A stretch of 64,000 bases of DNA from Acetobacterium wieringae (GCF_001766835.1 NZ_LKEU01000018.1:1-64000); one strand, 5' to 3'; numbered from the stretch's first letter, positions 26,469-35,898 are shown. Notes: generated by a model from the sequence alone, not told the origin. A program made the numbers and translations.

Positions 26469-27572
26469 TTATTGCCCCGCCGTCACAACCACATCTTTTG
26501 TCTGACTTTGCCCATTCCGTTCAAAGGTCACACTGACCTTATCACCGGCATTAACTGCATAGAGAATTTCTTTCATTTTCAGCATGGTATTGGTTTTGAC
26601 ACCATTGATCTCTTTAATGATGTCGCCGGCAGCCAAACCTGCATTGGCAGCCCCACCGCCTTGTTGTACCGAAGCAATATAAATCCCTTCGTTAAAATTG
26701 ACATCACTGTCAGTCAGATAATAATCAGCAATCGCCCGATCATAAGCGGTAATACCCATCACGGTGGAATCAAATTTACCGGTTGCGACAATTTCATTGA
26801 GAATCGGTTTTAAAATATTGATTGGAATGGCAAAGCCCATCCCTTCCCCAGTGGTTAGTTTATAGGTATTAATCCCGATTACCTCACCGTTTTTGTTAAC
26901 TAACGGGCCCCCACTATTTCCTGAATTGATTGACGCATCGGTTTGAATCAGATCTTCTGCCAGCCCGTTTTCCAATGGGATGCTCCGATTAAGAGCGGAT
27001 ATGATTCCTGCCGTAACGGTTCGCTCAAAATTAAGTCCCATCGGATTTCCAACCGCTACTGCCAGTTCTCCAACAACCACATTATCCGAATCTCCCAATT
27101 CCAATACCGGTAAATCCTTGGCATCAATTTTGATAATGGCCATATCCAGGGTCGCATCCGACCAGACCAGTTTGGCATCATAGGTATTCCCATCGGCCAG
27201 CGAAACCTTTAATGCCGATACATCATCCGAGGCCACATGCTGGTTGGTCGCAATATAGCCATCACTGGTTAGGATGAATCCCGAACCCACGCCACTCGCC
27301 TCCTGAGGTCCATAAACAGTCATAGACACTCCGGTTGTTTCAATCCCCACCACTGATGGTGGCACGGTTTGGGCAATGGCTTCAACTACCGTGTCCGCCG
27401 AACCCTGATTGACAATAATTTCGTTCTTGGCACCTTGGATTACACTATTACTGTCGAAAAAAAAGTTGACACCTAGAAGCAGTACCCCAACAATTACGCC
27501 ACCAATAATGGCTCCGATCATGCCGATGATCAGGGAGTTCGGTTTTTTTTCTTTTTTCAGATCGTCGTTCAT
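26469..27572 (-). CDS. HtrA/DegP-like serine protease with PDZ domain
   Basis: 367 residues. One N-terminal membrane anchor (about 14-38) places the rest outside the membrane. Trypsin-like domain with catalytic His112 (TNQHVA), Asp143 (TLDMAII) and Ser220 (NSGNSGGPL), then a single PDZ domain from about 275 (GIYIASVQQGGGAANAGLAAGDIIKEING). HtrA proteins degrade or refold damaged envelope proteins. It lies next to the WalJ-like gene, as htrA and walJ (yycJ) often do in Firmicutes. Confidence 0.93.
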   Translation of the reverse strand: MNDDLKKEKKPNSLIIGMIGAIIGGVIVGVLLLGVNFFFDSNSVIQGAKNEIIVNQGSADTVVEAIAQTVPPSVVGIETTGVSMTVYGPQEASGVGSGFILTSDGYIATNQHVASDDVSALKVSLADGNTYDAKLVWSDATLDMAIIKIDAKDLPVLELGDSDNVVVGELAVAVGNPMGLNFERTVTAGIISALNRSIPLENGLAEDLIQTDASINSGNSGGPLVNKNGEVIGINTYKLTTGEGMGFAIPINILKPILNEIVATGKFDSTVMGITAYDRAIADYYLTDSDVNFNEGIYIASVQQGGGAANAGLAAGDIIKEINGVKTNTMLKMKEILYAVNAGDKVSVTFERNGQSQTKDVVVTAGQ

Positions 27573-27601
27573 CGTTTCACCTCAATCTTAGTTGAAGTTC
27601 T

Positions 27602-28390
27602 TTATAGATTAATTGCCTCACTCACACAGCTTCGCTTTGCCACCGAAAGTTTCACATCTCCATCCAATACCACACCGGAACCAGTAAGAATCCGGGCAGT
27701 GGTTTCATAGGCCAACAATGGATAGTTATTTTCCTGACTAAGGTGGGCCAGCACCAGTTTCCGGGTCCCTTCCTGTACCAGTGCCAAGGCCAGATCTCCG
27801 GCTGTTTCATTGGATAGATGACCAAAATCACTTTTTATCCGCTGTTTGAGGTAGAAAGGATACGATCCGGCTTCCAGCATTGAAACATCATGATTGGACT
27901 CCAGCACGACCAGATCACAGCCGCACAATGCGCTGCGCATTTCTGGCGTAATAATCCCTGAGTCGGTGGCGATTCCCAACCGGCTTTTGCCGTCAGATAT
28001 GACAAAACCGGCTGAATCCGCTGCATCATGAGATGTTTTAAAGGCTTCAATTTGAAGATCCTGAATAATAAAAGGCGCTTCAAAATCAAAGATCTTTACA
28101 TTATGCTCGGCAATTTTTCCCAAGTCCTTTTTCATTGCTGCCCAAGTTTTTTCATTGGCATAAATTGGCAAATCAAAACGCCGGGACAAGACCCCAACCC
28201 CATGAATATGATCACTATGTTCATGGGTCACCATGATGCCACCGATTTCCCGGGGATCTTCTTCAATGGCGTCCATGGCAGACTGGATTCGTTTTCCGCT
28301 GAGGCCAGCATCAATGAGTATTTTGGTGCTGTTGTTTGAGACAAATAAACTATTTCCTGAACTTCCACTATATAAACTGCAAAATTTCAA
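27602..28390 (-). CDS. walJ: MBL-fold metallohydrolase, WalJ/YycJ family
   Basis: 262 residues with the metal-binding TH.H.DH motif (VTHEHSDHIHG), an N-terminal CSLYSGSSGNS and later HLSNETAGDLAL and LAHLSQENN, typical of YycJ/WalJ. Members of this family are linked to cell-wall metabolism and DNA double-strand processing; the exact activity is not settled. Gene order with htrA upstream of the stop is conserved in Firmicutes, though walRK is not adjacent here. Confidence 0.88.
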   Translation of the reverse strand: MKFCSLYSGSSGNSLFVSNNSTKILIDAGLSGKRIQSAMDAIEEDPREIGGIMVTHEHSDHIHGVGVLSRRFDLPIYANEKTWAAMKKDLGKIAEHNVKIFDFEAPFIIQDLQIEAFKTSHDAADSAGFVISDGKSRLGIATDSGIITPEMRSALCGCDLVVLESNHDVSMLEAGSYPFYLKQRIKSDFGHLSNETAGDLALALVQEGTRKLVLAHLSQENNYPLLAYETTARILTGSGVVLDGDVKLSVAKRSCVSEAINL

Positions 28391-28554
28391 TCCTTGCTCC
28401 CTTGTTCATTTTAATATCTTGTAAAATTATTCCATTTAAATGCGCCAAGGACCAGCTGAATTGTTAGGATTATCCTAGCGAATGATGCTTAAACCTGACT
28501 TAACCTAACTTTACGGGATTTAAGATAGTCATCGTATCGTGCCCCTAATAACCT

Positions 28555-29832
28555 CTAAAGGCAAGCTGGATCTTTCTCGGAAACCCGACGAATAACCGCC
28601 CCAAGATTTCGCAGATTTTCCTGAAGATTTTCGTAACCCCGGTCAATATGAACAATTTCAGTGATCTTTGTTTCACCATCAGCAATTAACCCTGCAATCA
28701 CCATGGCCGCCCCGGCCCGCAGATCCGTGGTTCGGATTTTGGTGGCTGATAAGGACTTGACCCCGGTAATACTGGCGGTTCGACTATTAATGGAAATATT
28801 GGCGCCCATCCGGCGCAATTCGTCCACGTATTTAAATCGGCTTTCAAAAATACTCTCAGTGATGGTGCTGGTTCCCTGGGCAATCGTCATTAAAACTGCC
28901 ATCGGTTGTTGTAGATCCGTAGGAAACCCCGGATAAGGCATGGTCTTGACATTGACCGCCTTTAATGGATGTTTTCCAATAACCCGAATTCCGTCGTCCT
29001 CTTCCCGAACGATGACCCCCATTTCGCTGAGCTTAGCCGTGATCGCCTCCATATGCTTGGGAATGACATTTTTAATTAAGATATCCCCTTCGGTGGCTGC
29101 TGCGGCCATCATGTAGGTACCCGTGGTAATCTGATCCGGGATCACCGAATACTCGCAGCCGTGCATTTCTTCAACGCCGACAATCTTAATAACGTCTGTT
29201 CCCGCACCCTTGATGTTTGCTCCCATCAAATTCAAAAAGTTAGCCACATCAACGATGTGGGGTTCTTTAGCGGCATTTTCGATAATTGTTTTGCCATCAG
29301 CCCGAACGGCTGCCAACATAATATTGATGGTGGCGCCAACGCTGACAACATCAAGAAAAATATGGGCTCCTCTCAGTTCCGGAGCTTCCATTTTTACCTG
29401 GCCATGTTCAATCACCACGGTTGCACCCAAGGCCTGAAAGCCTTTGATATGCTGGTCGATGGGGCGATCCCCGATGTTGCAACCGCCGGGCAGGGGCACA
29501 ATCGCTTTACGATATCGTCCCAGCAGCGCTCCCAGCAGATAATAGGAAGCCCGCATCTGGCCGGTTTCCTCTTCATAGTCCGACACATCATATGAAATCG
29601 GTTTTTCGGTATTGATAATTAAGGTATCTTTTTCTCTATATATTTCAGCTCCCAGTTTTTCGAGAATAACAATCATTTTGTTAACATCTTTAATATCGGG
29701 AACATTATCTATTTTACTTGAGCAGGCACACAGTACTGCCGCCGGAATAATCCCCAGCACCGCATTTTTCGCCCCGGAGATCGCAACCTCGCCTTGTAGG
29801 GGGTTACCTCCTTCTATAATAAAAGCATCCAT
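28555..29832 (-). CDS. murA: UDP-N-acetylglucosamine 1-carboxyvinyltransferase
   Basis: 425 residues from the ATG at 29832 (AAAGGAA upstream; a 13-codon extension has no site). Catalyses the first committed peptidoglycan step, transfer of enolpyruvate from PEP to UDP-GlcNAc. Lys22-Asn23 (ISGAKNAVLG) and the fosfomycin-reactive Cys118 (PLPGGCNIGDRPIDQH) are present, so it should be fosfomycin-sensitive in principle. Full family length. Divergent from dnaD across a 275-base gap. Confidence 0.95.
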   Translation of the reverse strand: MDAFIIEGGNPLQGEVAISGAKNAVLGIIPAAVLCACSSKIDNVPDIKDVNKMIVILEKLGAEIYREKDTLIINTEKPISYDVSDYEEETGQMRASYYLLGALLGRYRKAIVPLPGGCNIGDRPIDQHIKGFQALGATVVIEHGQVKMEAPELRGAHIFLDVVSVGATINIMLAAVRADGKTIIENAAKEPHIVDVANFLNLMGANIKGAGTDVIKIVGVEEMHGCEYSVIPDQITTGTYMMAAAATEGDILIKNVIPKHMEAITAKLSEMGVIVREEDDGIRVIGKHPLKAVNVKTMPYPGFPTDLQQPMAVLMTIAQGTSTITESIFESRFKYVDELRRMGANISINSRTASITGVKSLSATKIRTTDLRAGAAMVIAGLIADGETKITEIVHIDRGYENLQENLRNLGAVIRRVSEKDPACL

Positions 29833-30107
29833 ATTTATTCCTTTCAGTGCAAATGTATATGCAATATCCAATTGGTTATTATATCATAAGTTTCAGTTTT
29901 ATCAAGAAAAGTATCGATTTTATGCCGTTTTTTTATCAACAAAGCCGTTTTTCTTATACTCTTTAAGAATTCTTTTCCCTGCTTAATGAAAGCAGGAATT
30001 CCTCACAAATTATTTTCAATGTGATATAATAGCTTAACACACTATTTATCAGAACTAAAGATTTTTAGTCGTGAGAAAGTATATTAATCCATAACTTGAG
30101 GTAACAA

Positions 30108-31136
30108 ATGAATCGTTTTGAATTAGTTTCCAGCCATGATGACTTGGGTGTGACCCCACTCGAAAATATTTTTATTAATCACTATATGCCAACAGCCCGG
30201 GGAGACTACGTGAAGGTCTATCTTTACGGCTTAAAGCGATGCTTTAACCAGGGCCTGACCCCCATCAGCAACGAAGATATCGCCAAAGATCTGAATCTAT
30301 TGGAAACCGATGTGAAAAAAGCCTGGGACTATTGGGCCGCCGAAAAAATCATCGCCATTGAATACACCGGCACCCGGGATGCCCTGGTCCGTTTTTATAA
30401 TATCACCGGTACCATTCTTTATAAAAATGAGGCGATCCCCGAGACGACCGTACCTAAAAATATCCAGTCTTCCAATAGCATGGAAGACCGGATTCAACGG
30501 ATGTACACCACCATCCAGGATATGTACGAAAGCCGGACGATCACAAAAAAAGAAACGTTGCTGTTTAAGCGCTGGCTGGATGACTATAATTTTACTCCGG
30601 AAGCGGTAATTCTGATTGTCGAATATTCCATTAACATGATCAATAAAAAAGATCGCACCTTTACCCCGACCCAGGTCGTCTCGTATCTGGAAACCGTAGC
30701 CAGAAGTTTTTATACGGCTGAGGTTCGTGATCATATCGAAGCCGAAGCCTATATCAAAAACTCAGCGCATCAACGAACGGCCTATTATCAGATTTTCAAA
30801 TATCTGGGTATCCAGCGAAATCCGATGGTTTCTGAGCGGCAGATGATGGATACCTGGTTTAATGACTATGGTTTTTCAATGGAAATCATTGTCCAGGCCT
30901 TATCCCGCACCAACAAACCCAATATGAAATATATTGACGGCATTCTGAAGAATTGGCACGAACAAGGCTTTAAAACCCTGGAAGATATCAAAAATGACAA
31001 GCCAAAACAAAAATTTGCTCATAAAGAGTCCCTTGAACCGATGAGCGATGCCCGAAAACAGGCTTACCTGGATATGGAAGTTGACTATGCCGAGGATTTA
31101 TGGCCGGAACTGGAGATAAACAATGAAGACCTATAA
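30108..31136 (+). CDS. dnaD: DnaD-domain replication initiation protein
   Basis: 342 residues. N-terminal winged-helix-like part (about 1-110) and two DnaD C-terminal-type modules (about 125-205 and 225-300, including IVQALSRTNKPNMKYIDGILKNWHEQG). In Firmicutes DnaD works with DnaB and the loader DnaI to load the replicative helicase. The end overlaps the DnaI-like gene by 14 bases, a common pairing that supports this role. Confidence 0.9.
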   Translation: MNRFELVSSHDDLGVTPLENIFINHYMPTARGDYVKVYLYGLKRCFNQGLTPISNEDIAKDLNLLETDVKKAWDYWAAEKIIAIEYTGTRDALVRFYNITGTILYKNEAIPETTVPKNIQSSNSMEDRIQRMYTTIQDMYESRTITKKETLLFKRWLDDYNFTPEAVILIVEYSINMINKKDRTFTPTQVVSYLETVARSFYTAEVRDHIEAEAYIKNSAHQRTAYYQIFKYLGIQRNPMVSERQMMDTWFNDYGFSMEIIVQALSRTNKPNMKYIDGILKNWHEQGFKTLEDIKNDKPKQKFAHKESLEPMSDARKQAYLDMEVDYAEDLWPELEINNEDL

Positions 31137-32088
31137 TGAAGCCTATGCCCTGCTGCAAGAAAAGCAGCAAGCCTACCAATTTAAACAGCGACAGAAGAAA
31201 GCCATTCTTTATAACCAGATTCCCGAGCTTTCTGAACTGGATAATGAAATCAACCGCTTGGGGGTTGCCCTGACCCGAGCCACCATCGCCAAAGAAGTCA
31301 ATAAAACCGCTCCTATCCGCCAGCAGATGAGTGCGCTTGAGGACAGAAAAAAAACTCTGGCCGGAGCAAAAGCCGCCCTGCTTAACCACTCGTATTACTG
31401 CTCCCTTTGTCGTGACTCAGGGATTCTCCCCGAGGGAATCTGTGCCTGCCTGAATCAGTGTCTGGCTGAACTCAGTTTTTCCAGCTATGATTTAAAAACC
31501 CGGGCCCAGCGGGAAACCTTTGAGAGCTTTAACCCTGACTATTATTCCCAACAGCCGATTGGTTCGGGATCAGCCAGTCATCGTTCCAACGCTCTTAGCA
31601 TTAAACAGAATATGCTGAAATATTGTCAGAATTTTGAAAACATCGAAGACCAGCTGCTTTTTACCGGTCCGCCCGGAGTCGGCAAAACCTTTATGTCCAA
31701 TTGCATTGTCAATAGACTCACCGAAAAAGGCTACGGGATTGTCTACGTCACCGCCGCCCACCTGGTCGCCAGCATTCAGGATCAGCTGTTCAGGGAAAAG
31801 AAAACCTCAACTGAGATTTATGAACCGCTACTGCTCTGCGATCTTTTGATCATCGATGATTTAGGAGCTGAGTTTTCTTCAGAATACAGTCAAAAACAGC
31901 TCTACGAGGTGATTGACAGTCGCCTCAATGCCGAAAAAAAGATGATCATTTCCTCTAATCTGACGGTTCTAAAAATCAAGGAGCTTTATGACGAACGACT
32001 TTCCTCCCGGATCTGCGGCCATTTTAAAACCATTCCCTTTTTAGGGGAAGACATTCGTATTCTCAAGGCCCGACGGGGCCGTTCATAA
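31123..32088 (+). CDS. Helicase-loader ATPase, DnaC/DnaI-like
   Basis: 321 residues. An N-terminal coiled region (to about 90), then a zinc-ribbon-like cluster (Cys93, Cys96, Cys107, Cys109, Cys113), then an AAA+ ATPase with Walker A GPPGVGKT (about 181) and Walker B LLIIDDLG. Loads the replicative DnaB-type helicase during initiation or restart. Translationally coupled to dnaD. A strong terminator starts directly after its stop codon. Confidence 0.9.
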   Translation: MKTYNEAYALLQEKQQAYQFKQRQKKAILYNQIPELSELDNEINRLGVALTRATIAKEVNKTAPIRQQMSALEDRKKTLAGAKAALLNHSYYCSLCRDSGILPEGICACLNQCLAELSFSSYDLKTRAQRETFESFNPDYYSQQPIGSGSASHRSNALSIKQNMLKYCQNFENIEDQLLFTGPPGVGKTFMSNCIVNRLTEKGYGIVYVTAAHLVASIQDQLFREKKTSTEIYEPLLLCDLLIIDDLGAEFSSEYSQKQLYEVIDSRLNAEKKMIISSNLTVLKIKELYDERLSSRICGHFKTIPFLGEDIRILKARRGRS

Positions 32089-32125
32089 AAGAAGGTGTCC
32101 AGATCTTAATTCTGGACACCTTCTT
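32089..32125. terminator. Strong bidirectional terminator
   Basis: A perfect 15-base stem (AAGAAGGTGTCCAGA at 32089-32103, complement at 32111-32125) with a seven-base loop. It terminates the dnaD-dnaI operon and the convergent cheR-like gene. Confidence 0.92.
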
Positions 32126-32732
32126 ATTGGCAGCGTTTCTGATAAATTTGGGCATTTGAGACCACCGCTTCAAACTGATCAGCTAATTCGGCTGGCAACT
32201 TTTGCGTTTGCTCCATGGCCAGATAGCCCCCATCCATCAGCGAATCATGAAACATCCGTAGCACATCAATGCGTTCCTGTTCATTAAAGTGCAGCAGAAC
32301 ATTTTTGCATACGATCAGGCCAAAATCATTGCCAATGCTTCTCAGGGTCAACAGGTTATGCTTCTGAAAACTTACCGCCCCCCGAATCTCATCGTTGAGC
32401 CGATAAAAATCCCGGTTTTCGACCTTGATAAAGTATTTTTCAAAAATTTCAGCGGGGATCCGCTGCACCTGCTCCCGGGGATACTCAGCCTGACAAATAA
32501 TCTGATCAAACAGGTCGCTGCCATCAATATCGGTTGCTTGGATTTTCACTCTTTCAAAACCACCCTGATCCAACCGCTCCCGCAGCAACATCGCCAGGGT
32601 GTAAGGCTCTGGCCCCATAGCGCAACCGGCATCCCAGATCTTAATCGTCGGCTTCGACCAAAGTTCCGGGATGGCATGGTTGCAGATCAGCTCCAGGGTA
32701 TGTAAATCTCTAAAAAAATATGTAAATGCCAT
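32124..32732 (-). CDS. Short CheR-like methyltransferase
   Basis: 202 residues. The SAM-binding domain of CheR protein-glutamate methyltransferases is complete (YFFRDLHTLE, IWDAGCAMGPEPYTLAMLL, IVCKNVLLHFNEQERIDVLR). The usual N-terminal helical receptor-docking domain of about 70 residues is absent. GGAGG five bases before the ATG shows the start is genuine rather than a truncation by sequence. It may methylate a chemoreceptor such as the one at 48.5 kb, or have another substrate. Confidence 0.82.
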   Translation of the reverse strand: MAFTYFFRDLHTLELICNHAIPELWSKPTIKIWDAGCAMGPEPYTLAMLLRERLDQGGFERVKIQATDIDGSDLFDQIICQAEYPREQVQRIPAEIFEKYFIKVENRDFYRLNDEIRGAVSFQKHNLLTLRSIGNDFGLIVCKNVLLHFNEQERIDVLRMFHDSLMDGGYLAMEQTQKLPAELADQFEAVVSNAQIYQKRCQ

Positions 32733-32814
32733 CGATTCCTCCCGCTTTTTTTCTGGATGTCAAAAGTCATGAGCACTGGTCTATTCCCACCGCTACCGAA
32801 ATTAAATCGTTTGA

Positions 32815-33570
32815 CTATTCCGGCTTTTTCATCCCATATATATCATAAATTTCCTGGGTATATGCACCATCTTGCTGATAAACAATCAGGGGGGCATCGG
32901 TTTTTAACCCTGGCTTCCCACTTTTTCGCCCCTCAATCAAAACCAGATTCGCCTCTTTTTTTATTGAAGGATATACAAATTGCAGCTGCTTGACCTCGAT
33001 TTTATAGAGTCGCATCAATGAAATAATGTCGCCTAACCGTTCCGGCCGGTGAACTAGAAACAGACGCCCCCGATCTTTTAACATGCGTTTACTGAAAATG
33101 AGAATATCTTCGATGCTGCATAGAATTTCATGTCGGGAAATTGTTTTTGTTTCGCAATTGTTCTTAAGTCCATCCTTTGCCCGCATATAAGGCGGATTAC
33201 TCACCACGACATCATAAGTGTTTGGTAGTATCTTATCATCTGGCGCTTTAATATCGCCTTGGATAATCTGGATCTGCTCTGATAAATCATTAAGTGCCAT
33301 ACTCCGCCTGGCCATTTCTACCAGCGGTTCTTGTATTTCCAGACCGGTGATCGAAGCCGCTCTGGTTTTGCCATAAAGCAACAAAGGAATAATCCCCGTA
33401 CCAGATCCCAGATCGATGATATGTGGAGATCCTTTTATCCGACGCGAAACGAACCAGGATAATAAAACCGCATCCATTCCAAAACAAAAAAATTCAGGAT
33501 TTTGGATTATTTTCAAATTATTTAATCCTAAGTCTTCGATTCGTTCCCCTTTTTTTAAAAAGTTATCCAC
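32815..33570 (-). CDS. tRNA1(Val) adenine-N6-methyltransferase-like protein
   Basis: 251 residues of the TrmN6/YfiC-like class I methyltransferases: DLGSGTGIIPLLL SAM site and the N6-adenine motif SNPPYMRAKDG. Expected to methylate adenine 37 of a tRNA. It starts with GTG, eight bases after GGAGG. The start codon overlaps a DnaA box (33563-33571), so DnaA binding could affect its expression. Confidence 0.85.
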   Translation of the reverse strand: MDNFLKKGERIEDLGLNNLKIIQNPEFFCFGMDAVLLSWFVSRRIKGSPHIIDLGSGTGIIPLLLYGKTRAASITGLEIQEPLVEMARRSMALNDLSEQIQIIQGDIKAPDDKILPNTYDVVVSNPPYMRAKDGLKNNCETKTISRHEILCSIEDILIFSKRMLKDRGRLFLVHRPERLGDIISLMRLYKIEVKQLQFVYPSIKKEANLVLIEGRKSGKPGLKTDAPLIVYQQDGAYTQEIYDIYGMKKPE

Positions 33571-33774
33571 AATTAACTCCTCCTAATCGTCGTCATTTCA
33601 GTATTTGGCGGGGTAATCAACAAGTTTATCCACAATTCCGCCAATTATATCCACTGTTTGTGGATAACTTTTGAAATTTCCCCACCTTTTCCCTGTAACT
33701 CCCTAAATTGCGGGATTTTTTGACCCATCATTTTACAATCCGTTTGTTGATTGTTTTTTTGAAACTTATCCACA
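33563..33774. other. Cluster of DnaA boxes in an intergenic region
   Basis: Four perfect consensus boxes: TTATCCACA at 33563, 33626 and 33766 and the reverse TGTGGATAA at 33659-33667; a near match (TATATCCAC) is at about 33647. They lie within 212 bases of an AT-rich 520-base gap. No dnaA or dnaN is adjacent, so this may be a DnaA-titration or control site rather than the main origin, but an origin cannot be excluded. The rest of the gap to 34093 holds an extended -10 (TGCTATAAT, 33943-33951) for the next gene. Confidence 0.7.
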
Positions 33775-34093
33775 TATACACAGCTAAAAGTTGAAACAAC
33801 TCATCCCCTGATCAAAATCCCAATAAATAGCGGCTTTCAACTTTCAGCTTGAGAATTAAACTGGTCAATCACTGTTGATAAAAAATATTTTTTTGTATTT
33901 ACTGGCTTTTTTCGATTTTCCCTTTAATGTAAGTAAAATCTTTGCTATAATGTGTAGTTGTAGAGGACTATTTCAAATTTATTGTAATGATTCGCCCTCC
34001 TCTAAAAGCTCCTTTATCATCCACGATTATGGTGATAAAGTCAATAACCAAAAAATATTGCATTGAAATTATTAGCGAAAGCGATGGATACTT

Positions 34094-35701
34094 ATGAATA
34101 ATGACAAAATCCAACCCAACAAATTGGATATTATTCTCGAAAAGAAACAGCTTCTGGATGCCACCATTCAGGAATGTGAAATACGAATTGATGCGAAGCT
34201 TGCTTCGCTGACTGATGACGGTTTCATTTCCCGTGAAGTCAGCTCCGATGTTTTTGAAGCATCCATCCAGAATCCCTACCACCCCGGAGAACATTTTCTT
34301 TCCGGGGTGGATATTTCAGATGATGACGCTCTCGATCAGGCCGTACTCAATTCCCGTCCTTTTGAAACACGTACCAACAGACTGGCCTTTGATGGTGAAC
34401 ACCTTACGAATCCATCCCCCCCCCCTAAACCAACGGGTGGCTTTTCGACACCCATTGGGGAAATCGAGGATGATGACGAACTGCCCACCCTGTCAAAAAT
34501 ACTGGGTCGCACCACACCATACGCTTTCGAATCGGAACGGACAACTGCGATCCCCAAGGCATCCGTGGAGCCAACCACAACCGAGCTACCGCAGCCAAAT
34601 ACTGTCGATGCCATTCTCAATGCCAGATTTTCGGAAACTGAGCATGCATCACCTCCTGCTGGATCTGTTTTGGATGCCCAAATGCCTACCCAGACGCCCG
34701 AACCGGAATTTACCCAACCAATCGCTCCAGAACAACCCGTTTTAGCAACCGAAACGCCAGCTCATAAAAAACCACCACCCCTTCCCAAGAAAACTGAAAC
34801 GACTCAAGCGAAAACGAGCAAAGAAAAAAAGATTAAATCTGAAAAAAAAGTAAACCAATCCACCCTCAAAAAGCCCAGCCTAACCGACATGGTTCCGCCG
34901 CTTGTTTTTTTCTTTATGGGATTAATGGTTTTTGGTACTTTTCTGATTTTCACCGCTTCCGAGTTTACTTTCATTGATTATTGTGTCGTATTTATTTTGT
35001 TCACCTGTCTGATCTTTACCATCGCCATGCCGTATGGAGCCAGTATCTTTTTTATGATTCTACTCCTTTGCAGTTATGTGGTTCTGTCACTAATTTCTGT
35101 TTTCTACCTGGAGATTCCTTTTGAATTCTATCAGGTTGGTTGGCTGCTTGTAATCCCGATGGTATTATTGAGCAGTGCCTTGTTAATCCGAAAGATACGA
35201 GAATTGTTCCGTTTTAAAAAAAATCTCGAACAGCAGCTTGCTTCCTATGATAATCTGGAAGAAAGTCCCGGACTGACCATTGAAAAAGCTTATTACAAGG
35301 ATCTGAAATATGCCATGGAACGGGCTTCCCGGGGCGAAACCATCCTGACTCTGGAAATGATCACGATTCGCCATCTGGATGAACTCAAAACCATGAATGG
35401 CCCAAGACTTTGGGATGAAATTCTCTATAAAACCTTAAAGATCATCAAAACCCATTGCTACAGCACGCACCTGATTTATATCCTTGATGGCAGTGTTTTC
35501 AGCATTCTGATGGAAAACACATCGGTCAAAAATCAATTGCTGATCAATCAGGAAATCACCGATGCTTTTAATACCCTGATTTTGGATTATGAAAGCATTG
35601 AACCTGAAGTGACGCTCAACATCGCTTCGATTCCCTACACCCGGGATATCGCAAATCCCTTTGACTACCGTGCCCAGGTTCTCAGACATCTAAAAAAATA
35701 A
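34094..35701 (+). CDS. Membrane protein with degenerate GGDEF-like domain
   Basis: 535 residues. The N-terminal 260 residues are acidic, then Pro/Thr/Lys-rich and probably disordered and cytoplasmic. About five membrane spans follow (roughly 272-375). The last 130 residues look like a diguanylate cyclase fold (ASRGETILTLEMITIRHLDELKT, then HLIYILDGSVFSILM) with LDGSVF where GGDEF would be, so catalysis is not expected. It may sense a nucleotide or act as a scaffold. The ribosome site is weak. A terminator follows immediately. Confidence 0.6.
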   Translation: MNNDKIQPNKLDIILEKKQLLDATIQECEIRIDAKLASLTDDGFISREVSSDVFEASIQNPYHPGEHFLSGVDISDDDALDQAVLNSRPFETRTNRLAFDGEHLTNPSPPPKPTGGFSTPIGEIEDDDELPTLSKILGRTTPYAFESERTTAIPKASVEPTTTELPQPNTVDAILNARFSETEHASPPAGSVLDAQMPTQTPEPEFTQPIAPEQPVLATETPAHKKPPPLPKKTETTQAKTSKEKKIKSEKKVNQSTLKKPSLTDMVPPLVFFFMGLMVFGTFLIFTASEFTFIDYCVVFILFTCLIFTIAMPYGASIFFMILLLCSYVVLSLISVFYLEIPFEFYQVGWLLVIPMVLLSSALLIRKIRELFRFKKNLEQQLASYDNLEESPGLTIEKAYYKDLKYAMERASRGETILTLEMITIRHLDELKTMNGPRLWDEILYKTLKIIKTHCYSTHLIYILDGSVFSILMENTSVKNQLLINQEITDAFNTLILDYESIEPEVTLNIASIPYTRDIANPFDYRAQVLRHLKK

Positions 35702-35735
35702 AGCAGAAACCGTGTGATCGGCTTCTGCTTTTTTA
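35701..35735 (+). terminator. Intrinsic terminator
   Basis: AAGCAGAA/TTCTGCTT stem and T-run immediately at the stop codon of the degenerate-GGDEF gene. Confidence 0.88.
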
Positions 35736-35754
35736 ATTCCCCAAAATGATGAAC

Positions 35755-35781
35755 TAAAAAAGGATATGCCGTGGCATATCC
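35755..35781 (-). terminator. Terminator-like hairpin, one of a pair flanking a repeat
   Basis: On the minus strand GGATATGCC and GGCATATCC form a stem followed by a T-run. A near copy (GGGATAT...ATATCCC) lies at 35923-35944, with a T-run in the plus direction. The two bracket the palindromic repeat at 35802-35898. Confidence 0.7.
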
Positions 35782-35801
35782 GAGGTTGTCGCTAAACTAC
35801 C

Positions 35802-35898
35802 GTACCGACCAATTGTTAATCTGTTGTCCGCTGCGGAATCGGACAGGCTCTGCCGTGTCCGCTCCGATGCGTACAACATGATACACAATTGTCGGTAC
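35802..35898. repeat. Palindromic repeat copy, best preserved
   Basis: About 97 bases with ends GTACCGACCAATTG and CAATTGTCGGTAC, inner CTGCGGAATCGGACAGG and GTGTCCGCTCCGATGCG. The two halves are imperfect inverted complements, so the transcript would fold into one long hairpin. Nearly identical to the copy at 43369-43466 in the opposite orientation. The flanking GGTTGTCG and CTACCGTACC are also shared with that copy. Confidence 0.88.

Noticed and set aside
33563..33774. Main chromosomal origin oriC
   Set aside because: Neighbouring genes are not dnaA, dnaN, rpmH or gyrB, so main-origin status is not claimed from the boxes alone.
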